Shown here: positions 1 through 5,191 of the stretch, piece after piece | How positions within the stretch are numbered: the stretch's first letter is position 1 | How the letters are laid out: the number at the start of each line of letters is the position of its first letter | Source: Bordetella parapertussis | Lineage (GTDB): Bacteria > Pseudomonadota > Gammaproteobacteria > Burkholderiales > SG8-41 | Assembly (NCBI GenBank): GCA_945863085.1 | Contig: CAMBCD010000200.1 | Location: 1-5,425, forward strand | Direction of reading: 5' to 3' | DNA length: 5,425 nucleotides | Translations under genes and position numbers: made by a program | Notes under the pieces: model-generated | Seen by the model: the letters and a program-made list of their open reading frames with translations, nothing else | Told to the model about the DNA's origin: nothing | The model's database searches: none

Positions 1-1083
1 CTGGCTGCCGGGGGTCAGTGCGGCGATCAGGTTGAGCATGGTTGCCGAGTCGGTTACGGTCTTGCCGTCGACGGCAACCAGCACGTCGCCGACCTTCATG
101 CCGCCACGGTCGGCGGGCGTGCCGCGGAAAACTTCGGTGATCAGCGCGCCGCGCGTCGTGGCCGGCATCTTGAATGACTCGGCGATTTCCCTGGTCATTT
201 CCTGCACACCGACGCCGATCCAGCCGCGCTGCACCGAGCCGGTCTGGATGATCTGCTCCATCACTGTTTTTGCGGTGCTGGCCGGAATCGCAAAGCCGAT
301 GCCCAGCGATGCACCGCCCGGTGTTTTTGAATAAATCGCGGTGTTGATGCCGAGCAGGTTGCCGTTGATGTCGACCAGCGCGCCGCCGGAATTGCCGGGG
401 TTGATCGCGGCATCGGTCTGGATGAAATTTTCAAAGGTGTTGATGCCGAGGTGGCTGCGGCCTGTGGCGCTGACGATACCCATCGTCACCGTCTGCCCGA
501 CGCCGAAGGGGTTGCCGATGGCCCGCACCACGTCGCCGACGCGCGCGCCGTCGGGCGCAGCGAAGGTGATTGCCGGCAGCTTGGGCAGGTCGATTTTCAG
601 CACCGCGAGATCGGATTCGGGGTCGGTGCCGACCACTTTGGCGTTGACCCGCCGCGTGTCTGCCAGTGCGACCTCGATGCTGTCGGCGGCCTCGACCACA
701 TGGCTGTTGGTCAGGATGTAACCCGATTCGCTGACGATCACGCCTGAACCCAGATTGGTGCTGGGCTGGTTTTGTGGCGCCTCGGCCTGCTCGCCGAAGA
801 AATAACGGAATACCGGATCGTCCATCAGCGGATGCCGCTGCTGCGCCTTGACGGCCTGGGACGTGAAAATATTGACTACTGCCGGCATCGCTTTTTTTGC
901 GGCGTCGCTGTACGAGCCGGTACGCAGCGCAGCGCTGTCCCCCGTCATCTGTTTGATGGTGGTGATCGCTGCGCCCTGCGGGGAGTTGCCGTTCAGCAGG
1001 TCGGGACGCAGTGTGCTGACCACGAACAGCGCCGCGAGACAGATGGTCGCGGTTTGACAGAATACGAGCCAGAGTTTTCGCAT
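1..1083 (-). CDS. Membrane-anchored HtrA/DegS/AlgW-type serine endoprotease (partial, C-terminus cut by window edge)
   Basis: A reading frame stays open from the ATG at 1083 down to position 1, giving 361 residues without a stop. Seen: a hydrophobic segment at about residues 5-24 that reads as an uncleaved N-terminal anchor; a trypsin-like protease domain at about 65-275; and a PDZ domain from about 288 (RGWIGVGVQ) to the edge. The catalytic triad is His128 (TNSHVV), Asp158 (ESDLAVLK) and Ser232 (GNSGGAL, codon 388-390). Family knowledge: single-PDZ, membrane-tethered HtrA proteases such as DegS and AlgW sense misfolded outer-membrane proteins in the periplasm and start the sigma-E cascade by cutting an anti-sigma factor. 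The loop before the catalytic His is short, unlike DegP. DegS-type proteins are usually about 350-390 residues, so roughly 20-30 residues are probably missing. No strong Shine-Dalgarno precedes the ATG. The gene is divergent from the NIF3 gene. Family is certain; whether its substrate is an RseA/MucA-like factor is inference. Confidence 0.93.
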   Translation of the reverse strand, partial: MRKLWLVFCQTATICLAALFVVSTLRPDLLNGNSPQGAAITTIKQMTGDSAALRTGSYSDAAKKAMPAVVNIFTSQAVKAQQRHPLMDDPVFRYFFGEQAEAPQNQPSTNLGSGVIVSESGYILTNSHVVEAADSIEVALADTRRVNAKVVGTDPESDLAVLKIDLPKLPAITFAAPDGARVGDVVRAIGNPFGVGQTVTMGIVSATGRSHLGINTFENFIQTDAAINPGNSGGALVDINGNLLGINTAIYSKTPGGASLGIGFAIPASTAKTVMEQIIQTGSVQRGWIGVGVQEMTREIAESFKMPATTRGALITEVFRGTPADRGGMKVGDVLVAVDGKTVTDSATMLNLIAALTPGSQ

Positions 1084-1156
1084 GAAGGGGCCGCGGGGAC
1101 GCGGTTACAATGTTTTCTGTTTGATGAATTCAATGACGCGAATGAGACGGGAGCTT
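1084..1156. promoter_or_regulatory. Divergent spacer with possible back-to-back promoters
   Basis: These 73 bases separate the two divergent starts, so both promoters are expected here or just inside the genes. On the plus strand TACAAT (1106-1111) is a fair -10 box for the NIF3 gene, but no good -35 lies 16-18 bases upstream. On the minus strand TTGAAT (1133-1128) and TGTAAC (1109-1104), 18 bases apart, each match four of six consensus bases and could serve the protease gene. The two putative -10 boxes overlap on opposite strands. All of this is by eye; no box is strong. Confidence 0.35.
1149..1153 (+). promoter_or_regulatory. Weak ribosome binding site for the NIF3 gene
   Basis: GGGAG lies 3 bases before the ATG at 1157, which is closer than usual. 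In-frame ATGs at 1142, 1133, 1124 and 1082 have no better site, and 1157 gives the protein length and N-terminus expected for the family. The start remains somewhat uncertain, with 1142 as the next choice. Confidence 0.4.
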
Positions 1157-1903
1157 ATGCAACGCGCTGCGCTCGACGCTTATCTTGCGGATTATCTGCA
1201 AGTCCCTGATTTCCGTGATTATTGCCCAAACGGCCTGCAGGTGGAAGGGCGTGCGGAAATCGCCAGCATTGTGACCGGGGTGACGGCGTCAGCGGCGCTG
1301 ATTGAAGCGGCTCTAGCCGCAGGCGCCGATGCGCTGATTGTGCACCACGGTTATTTCTGGCGCGGTGAAGACGGACGCATCACCGGCATGCGCCGTCGCC
1401 GCATCGGCCTGTTGCTGGAACACGACATCAACCTCTTTGCCTACCACCTGCCGCTGGATGTACATCCCGAAATCGGCAACAACGCCATGCTGGCACAACG
1501 CCTGGGTCTGACAGCGGCGGGCCGTTTCGGCGAGCAGAACATCGGTGTGCACGGCACGCTGGCGGCGGCCGCCACGCTGGCGCAGTTCTCGGACCTGATC
1601 AGCAAACAGATCGCAAGGCCGCCGCTGGTGATCGGCGACCCGGCGCGTCCGCTGCGTCGCGTCGCCTGGTGCACCGGGGGCGCGCAGGGCCTCATCGAAC
1701 AGGCGATTGCGCTCGGCGTCGATGCCTACATCAGCGGTGAAATTTCCGAGCAGACCGTGCATGCCGCACGTGAATCCGGCGTCGCCTATATCGCCGCCGG
1801 GCACCATGCTACGGAGCGTTACGGTGTGCAGGCGCTGGGCGAACACCTGGCGCAGCGTTTCGGCTTGAAGCACCGGTTTATCGAGATCGAAAACCCGGTT
1901 TGA
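1157..1903 (+). CDS. NIF3/YbgI-family dinuclear metal-centre protein
   Basis: A 248-residue protein that aligns along its whole length with what I remember of E. coli YbgI (about 247 residues). Seen: the N-terminal [11 protein letters not shown] block (21-31); the metal-binding VHHGYFW motif with His63 and His64; [14 protein letters not shown] (96-109) with Asp101; [10 protein letters not shown] (168-177); and [10 protein letters not shown] followed by [10 protein letters not shown] (214-223), supplying His216 and Glu220. All expected ligands of the two-metal site are present. Family knowledge: these proteins form a hexameric ring with a dinuclear metal centre in each subunit. They are often labelled GTP cyclohydrolase I type 2 homologues, but their cellular role is not settled. 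The protein has no signal peptide and should be cytoplasmic. I chose the ATG at 1157 because it matches the family N-terminus; a frame extending up to 1082 would overlap the divergent protease start. The next gene begins 16 bases after the stop, so the two are probably cotranscribed. Confidence 0.95.
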   Translation: MQRAALDAYLADYLQVPDFRDYCPNGLQVEGRAEIASIVTGVTASAALIEAALAAGADALIVHHGYFWRGEDGRITGMRRRRIGLLLEHDINLFAYHLPLDVHPEIGNNAMLAQRLGLTAAGRFGEQNIGVHGTLAAAATLAQFSDLISKQIARPPLVIGDPARPLRRVAWCTGGAQGLIEQAIALGVDAYISGEISEQTVHAARESGVAYIAAGHHATERYGVQALGEHLAQRFGLKHRFIEIENPV

Positions 1904-1919
1904 ACCCGGAGGAGGCCGT

Positions 1920-2459
1920 ATGTCCATAGGTATAGGCAAGTATCTGCCGGACCATGTGCGATGGACGCTGCTGACGGTGTTGTGGGTGGTGCTCGGGATC
2001 TTTCTGGTCGTCACGTTGATCGAACTGGAGCCAATGCCTGCATCCAGCGAACTGCGCGAGGTCAGCGGCATCGTTGCCGGGATTGACGAGCACAGCAACA
2101 CCAGTGGTCGACCCCCACACTCATACTGGCTGTATGTGATGCTGCAGGGCAGCGGCCAGCGTTACCGGCTCGACCACAGTCATGCCGGGGGCTACGGGGA
2201 ATACCTGCGCATCCGTAACAGCCTGCGCCGCGGCGACCGGCTGACGCTGCTGGTCGAAGATCACAAGGCACACGGCCCGCGCATCTGGGAAATCCATCGC
2301 GGCGGCGACAAACTGCTCAAATTCCTGACCGTGTTCGATGCGGAGTGGGAAGGGCGCCTGCTGTTGTATGGTGTGATCGGCCTTTACCTGCCGCTGACGG
2401 TGGTCGGAGTTCTGTATTTCCGTCGCAAGTTCGGCGTCGCAAGTGGTTACACTCTGTAA
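1920..2459 (+). CDS. Uncharacterised membrane protein, two TM helices around an extracytoplasmic domain
   Basis: A 179-residue protein that I do not recognise. Seen: a first hydrophobic helix at about residues 14-35, a hydrophilic region of about 110 residues (36-146), a second helix at about 147-167, and a basic FRRKFG tail. The positive charges at both ends suggest both termini are cytoplasmic and the middle domain periplasmic. That domain has alternating hydrophobic stretches (SGIVAGIDE, YWLYVMLQG, GDRLTLLVED, RIWEIHRGG) that read like a small beta-barrel or OB-like fold; this is inference from pattern only. The gene has a strong ribosome site, GGAGGAGG at 1908-1915, and starts 16 bases after the NIF3 stop, so it is most likely translated from the same message. 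Base composition resembles the neighbours and I see no sign of recent transfer. The overall layout recalls small DUF3592-type membrane proteins, but I cannot support that assignment. Confidence 0.82.
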   Translation: MSIGIGKYLPDHVRWTLLTVLWVVLGIFLVVTLIELEPMPASSELREVSGIVAGIDEHSNTSGRPPHSYWLYVMLQGSGQRYRLDHSHAGGYGEYLRIRNSLRRGDRLTLLVEDHKAHGPRIWEIHRGGDKLLKFLTVFDAEWEGRLLLYGVIGLYLPLTVVGVLYFRRKFGVASGYTL

Positions 2460-2460
2460 C
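2446..2460. repeat. Perfect 6-3-6 inverted repeat spanning a stop codon
   Basis: GTTACA (2446-2451), a CTC spacer, then TGTAAC (2455-2460) form a perfect dyad. It covers the last four codons and the stop (TAA, 2457-2459) of the membrane-protein gene, 70 bases before the next start. It could be an operator-like site, a small RNA hairpin, or chance. TACACT (2448-2453) inside it is also a poor -10-like box. Confidence 0.45.
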
Positions 2461-2488
2461 AAATTAGCCCGCCCGGACGCCGCTGCGC

Positions 2489-2505
2489 GGGGCTATCATG
2501 GCCCC
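2489..2505 (+). promoter_or_regulatory. GC-rich hairpin containing a possible -10 box upstream of the secreted-protein gene
   Basis: GGGGC (2489-2493) pairs with GCCCC (2501-2505). The stem can extend by a T-G wobble and an A-T pair to leave a three-base loop. TATCAT (2494-2499), within the loop, also resembles a -10 box, but no -35 box stands 17 bases upstream. No clean T-run follows, so a strong intrinsic terminator is unlikely. It could be a promoter, an attenuating hairpin between two cotranscribed genes, or neither. Confidence 0.3.
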
Positions 2506-2519
2506 ATCTTGCTTGCCCG

Positions 2520-2525
2520 AGGAGG
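2520..2525 (+). promoter_or_regulatory. Strong Shine-Dalgarno fixing the start at 2530
   Basis: AGGAGG lies 4 bases before the ATG at 2530. The frame is open further upstream to an ATG at 2443, but that one has no such site, would overlap the preceding gene, and would bury the signal peptide behind 29 unlikely residues. Confidence 0.75.
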
Positions 2526-2529
2526 GCAC

Positions 2530-2976
2530 ATGCGCAAATTACTGATGTTCACATTGGCCAGCGTGATGATGGCCGCAAGCCTGCAGGCTGACGCCGGCGG
2601 CGGTCACGGTCATCGCCATGGTGGTGGTGCGCGAGTCGGCGTCTATATCGGCGGACCGTTGCTGTTTGCACCCTGGGGTGGTTGGGGCTCGCCCTATTAT
2701 TACCCGTCGTATTACTACTCGCCGCCTCCGGTGGTGGTGCGCGAACGGGTCGTGGTGCGTGAACCACTGGTGTTCTACGACGAGCACGGCAATCCGGTGC
2801 CCGCGGAGCAGCCGCGGGTGGCGCAGGCGCCTGCCCCCCAGCCTTCGGTGCAGCCGCAACCGGGAGCGCCGGCACCGACCTGGTATTTTTGCGCAGACTC
2901 GCAGAAGTATTACCCGTACGTGCAAAGCTGCGCGTCACCCTGGCAACGCGTCGTTCCGCAGTCCCCGCTCCAGTAA
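2530..2976 (+). CDS. Small secreted Gly/His/Tyr/Pro-rich protein with C-terminal two-cysteine motif
   Basis: A 148-residue protein of unknown function. Seen in order: a Sec signal peptide (MRKLLMF, hydrophobic core, probable cleavage after QADA at about residue 22); a Gly/His stretch at 23-33 with His26, His28 and His30; an aromatic low-complexity region at about 38-66 (VGVYIGGPL, then many Tyr); a repeated VVVRE at 68-72 and 74-78; a Pro/Gln/Ala-rich linker at about 88-116; and a compact end, WYFC then YYPYV then C and W (118-138). Cys121 and Cys134 are its only cysteines and could form a disulfide. I recall this layout, with a final WYxC...YYPYV..C...W block, from many unannotated betaproteobacterial envelope proteins, but I know no function. 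The His cluster could bind metal; that is speculation. There is no lipobox, so the mature protein is probably periplasmic or surface-exposed. It lies 70 bases after the membrane-protein gene and 191 before petA. Confidence 0.86.
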   Translation: MRKLLMFTLASVMMAASLQADAGGGHGHRHGGGARVGVYIGGPLLFAPWGGWGSPYYYPSYYYSPPPVVVRERVVVREPLVFYDEHGNPVPAEQPRVAQAPAPQPSVQPQPGAPAPTWYFCADSQKYYPYVQSCASPWQRVVPQSPLQ

Positions 2977-2978
2977 GC

Positions 2979-3048
2979 GCGGCTCCTGGCGGCTGATTTA
3001 GCCGCATCGTGCACCCGCACGGCCTGCGGTGTTCCCGCAGCCCTGCGG
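2979..3048 (+). other. Run of three adjacent hairpins with competing arms in the spacer before petA
   Basis: Three perfect short stems follow one another: 2989-2994 with 3000-3005 (GCGGCT/AGCCGC, 5-base loop), 3008-3012 with 3017-3021 (CGTGC/GCACG, 4-base loop) and 3024-3029 with 3035-3040 (CTGCGG/CCGCAG, 5-base loop). A second GCGGCT at 2979-2984 and a second CTGCGG at 3043-3048 could compete for the same partner arms. No T-run follows directly, so this is not a textbook intrinsic terminator, though it sits where the upstream transcript would end. It begins two bases after the previous stop codon. Confidence 0.45.
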
Positions 3049-3095
3049 ACAATTCCAATAACATACTGAATCGCTTGGACTTTTTCAGGTTCTGC

Positions 3096-3125
3096 TTAAC
3101 TTTTACCCCTGTCCGCGTGTAAAAT
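3096..3125 (+). promoter_or_regulatory. petA: Probable sigma-70-type promoter of petABC
   Basis: TTAACT (3096-3101) and TAAAAT (3120-3125) are separated by 18 bases; the -10 box matches five of six consensus bases and the -35 box four of six. Transcription would start at about 3132, leaving a leader of about 36 bases before the petA ATG at 3168. The leader carries the ribosome site AAAGGGGA (3152-3159), 8 bases from the ATG. This suggests the bc1 operon has its own promoter. Confidence 0.5.
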
Positions 3126-3167
3126 GTCGCCTTTTTAGCGCTGCAAGTACTAAAGGGGACTACAGGG

Positions 3168-3761
3168 ATGTCCGAGAAAGATACCGATCAGGGAAAACGG
3201 CAGTTTCTGGTCGCTGCCACGACCGTCGCCGGTGGTGTTGCGGCAGGTGCCGCGGCAGTGCCGTTTGTGGCGAGCATGTTGCCGTCGGAGCGCGCAAAAG
3301 CCGCTGGTGCTCCGGTGGAAGTCGATCTCTCCACGCTGGCGCCGGGTGAACGCGTCACCGTCGAATGGCAGGGCAAACCGGTATGGATCGTCCGCCGTAC
3401 CAAGGAAATGCTCGACACCATCCGCGGCAATGACGGCAACGTCGCCGATCCCCAGTCGAAAAAGAAAATGCAGCCGGCGTACGCCACCAACGAAATGCGT
3501 GCGATCAAGGACGAATTCCTGGTCGTCGTCGGCATCTGCACCCACCTCGGCTGTTCACCGGTGGGCAAGTTCGCCAAGCAGGCCGAAGCTTTTGATCCGA
3601 ACTGGCAGGGCGGCTTCTACTGCCCCTGCCACGGTTCGCTGTTTGACCTGGCCGGCCGTGTCTACAAGAACCGGCCCGCGCCCGACAACCTGGTGGTGCC
3701 GCCGCACAAATACCTGTCCGACACGCGCATCGTGATCGGCGAAGATACCAAGGGAGCCTGA
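3168..3761 (+). CDS. petA: Ubiquinol-cytochrome c reductase, Rieske iron-sulfur subunit
   Basis: A 197-residue protein of normal length for bacterial Rieske subunits. It carries the 2Fe-2S cluster that takes the first electron from quinol at the Qo site of PetB and passes it to cytochrome c1. Seen: an N-terminal signal-anchor (KRQFLVAATTV, hydrophobic to about residue 37) followed by the hinge PSERAKAAGAP, which lets the head domain move. Box I is CTHLGC (124-129) and box II CPCHGS (152-157). By family knowledge Cys124, His126, Cys152 and His155 bind the cluster, while Cys129 and Cys154 form the stabilising disulfide. The head domain is periplasmic. Rieske proteins are exported folded by the Tat system; the motif here has Lys10-Arg11 rather than two arginines. 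petB starts 5 bases after the stop, with its ribosome site inside the end of petA (AAGGGAG, 3750-3756), so the two are coupled. Confidence 0.98.
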   Translation: MSEKDTDQGKRQFLVAATTVAGGVAAGAAAVPFVASMLPSERAKAAGAPVEVDLSTLAPGERVTVEWQGKPVWIVRRTKEMLDTIRGNDGNVADPQSKKKMQPAYATNEMRAIKDEFLVVVGICTHLGCSPVGKFAKQAEAFDPNWQGGFYCPCHGSLFDLAGRVYKNRPAPDNLVVPPHKYLSDTRIVIGEDTKGA

Positions 3762-3766
3762 TCAAA

Positions 3767-5191
3767 ATGGCTGCTACCACTCCCAAAGAACCCGTAAATT
3801 TCACCGGCGCCGGTCCGCTCAACGCCCCGATCAGCGGTGTGCTGACCTGGGTTGACCAGCGTTTTCCGCTGATGTCGCTGTGGCGCGACCACCTGTCGCA
3901 GTACTACGCGCCGAAAAATTTCAACTTCTGGTACTTCTTCGGCTCGCTGGCGATGCTGGTGCTGGTGATCCAGATCGTCACCGGCATTTTCCTGGTGATG
4001 CACTACAAGCCGTCGGCGGCTGAAGCGTTTGCCTCCGTCGAATACATCATGCGCGACGTGCCGATGGGCTGGTTCATCCGCTACATGCACTCGACCGGCG
4101 CCTCGGCGTTTTTCATCGTGGTCTACCTGCACATGTTCCGCGGCCTGCTCTACGGTTCGTACCGCCAGCCGCGCGAGCTGATCTGGATTTTCGGCATGCT
4201 GATCTACCTGTGCCTGATGGCCGAGGCCTTCTTCGGATACCTGCTGCCCTGGGGCCAGATGTCGTTCTGGGGCGCGCAGGTGATCATCAACCTGTTTGAC
4301 GCGCTGCCGCTGATCGGGCCCGACCTGTCGACCTGGATCCGCGGCGACTTCGTGATTTCGGACGCCACGCTGAACCGCTTTTTTGCGTTTCACGTGATTG
4401 CGCTGCCGCTGGTGCTGCTGGGCCTCGTTGCTGCGCACATCATGGCGCTGCACGAAGTCGGCTCGAACAACCCCGATGGCGTCGAGATCAAGAAACACAA
4501 GGACGCGCAGGGCCACCCGCTCGACGGCATCCCCTTCCACCCGTATTACACGGTGAAGGACATTGTCGGCACGGTGGTATTCCTGTTCCTGTTTTTCATG
4601 GTGGTGTTCTTCGCGCCGGAAATGGGCGGCTACTTCCTCGAGTACAACAATTTCATCCCGGCGGATCCGCTGAAGACCCCGCCGCATATCGCCCCGGTGT
4701 GGTACTTCACGCCGTATTACTCGATCCTGCGTGCAATTACCGAAGACTTCATGCTGGTGCTGGCGATCGGTGTGGCCGCCTACGTCGTGCTGATCTGGCT
4801 GACCGCGCGCGACCAGCGCGTGAAGTTCGCCGCATCGGTGATCGGCCTCGTGCTGATCGTGCTGATGATAGGTGGGCCGCTGGCAATCGAAGCCAAAGTC
4901 TGGGGCGTGGCGATGATGGGTGCTGCGACACTGATTTTCTTCCTGATGCCGTGGCTGGACCGCAGCCCGGTGAAGTCGATCCGTTACAAGGGTTCGCTGT
5001 CCAAGGCCGCGCTGAGCATTTTTGTCATCGTGTTCCTGGTGCTCGGTTATTACGGCACGCAGACGGTGACCCCCGCCGGCACCATCGTTTCGCAGGTCGG
5101 CACGCTGATCTATTTCTCGTTCTTCCTGCTGATGCCGTGGTATTCGGTGATGGACAAGACCAAGCCGGAACCGGACCGGGTGACCATGTGA
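3767..5191 (+). CDS. petB: Ubiquinol-cytochrome c reductase, cytochrome b subunit
   Basis: A 474-residue polytopic inner-membrane protein that holds hemes bL and bH and forms the quinol-oxidising (Qo) and quinone-reducing (Qi) sites. Seen: helix A near 58-79; helix B with His108 and His122; helix C ending in GYLLPWGQMSFWGA (157-170) beside the Qo site; helix D with His209 and His224, then LHEVGSNNP (228-236); helix E near 264-284; the Qo motif PVWY (310-313, usually PEWY); then later helices including FFLMPWLDRSPVKSIRY (391-407). The four His are the expected heme ligands. The protein is longer than mitochondrial cytochrome b (about 380) and alphaproteobacterial forms (about 430-445). The extra length is mainly an insertion at about 325-376 with two hydrophobic segments. 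It is one uninterrupted polypeptide, not split as in b6/subunit IV. The stop TGA shares its last base with the petC ATG, implying translational coupling. Confidence 0.98.
   Translation: MAATTPKEPVNFTGAGPLNAPISGVLTWVDQRFPLMSLWRDHLSQYYAPKNFNFWYFFGSLAMLVLVIQIVTGIFLVMHYKPSAAEAFASVEYIMRDVPMGWFIRYMHSTGASAFFIVVYLHMFRGLLYGSYRQPRELIWIFGMLIYLCLMAEAFFGYLLPWGQMSFWGAQVIINLFDALPLIGPDLSTWIRGDFVISDATLNRFFAFHVIALPLVLLGLVAAHIMALHEVGSNNPDGVEIKKHKDAQGHPLDGIPFHPYYTVKDIVGTVVFLFLFFMVVFFAPEMGGYFLEYNNFIPADPLKTPPHIAPVWYFTPYYSILRAITEDFMLVLAIGVAAYVVLIWLTARDQRVKFAASVIGLVLIVLMIGGPLAIEAKVWGVAMMGAATLIFFLMPWLDRSPVKSIRYKGSLSKAALSIFVIVFLVLGYYGTQTVTPAGTIVSQVGTLIYFSFFLLMPWYSVMDKTKPEPDRVTM
5178..5183 (+). promoter_or_regulatory. 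petC: Ribosome binding site for petC inside the end of petB
   Basis: GGGTGA, close to the GGAGGTGA consensus, ends 7 bases before the ATG at 5191. This favours 5191 over the in-frame ATG at 5203, which has only A-rich sequence in front of it. The stop and start codons overlap by one base, so terminating ribosomes could restart directly. Confidence 0.5.

Noticed and set aside
32..1057. Several plus-strand open frames across the left part
   Set aside because: All are antisense to the HtrA-type protease, whose minus-strand frame carries the full catalytic triad and PDZ domain.
1054..1059. TTGACA as a -35 box for the NIF3 gene
   Set aside because: It lies 46 bases from the best -10 candidate (TACAAT, 1106-1111), and nothing at 17 bases resembles a -10.
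1082..1156. Upstream ATGs extending the NIF3 protein by up to 25 residues
   Set aside because: The extension does not resemble the family N-terminus and would run through the divergent spacer to the protease start.
1313..2101. Minus-strand open frame (262 codons) opposite the NIF3 gene and the next gene
   Set aside because: It runs antisense across two convincing plus-strand genes, and its composition is that of a shadow frame with no motif.
2443..2529. Upstream ATG extending the secreted-protein gene by 29 residues
   Set aside because: It overlaps the previous gene, lacks a ribosome site and would hide the signal peptide; the ATG at 2530 has a strong AGGAGG.
2977..3167. Possible small RNA gene or intrinsic terminator in the 191-base spacer
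   Set aside because: Hairpins are present but no T-run follows them, and I recognise no known RNA family; reported only as a structured spacer.
3662..4687. Long minus-strand open frame (341 codons) opposite petB
   Set aside because: It is antisense to the strongly conserved cytochrome b gene. Its product is rich in His, Gln, Arg and Val, as expected from reading GC-rich codons backwards, and has no recognisable domain.
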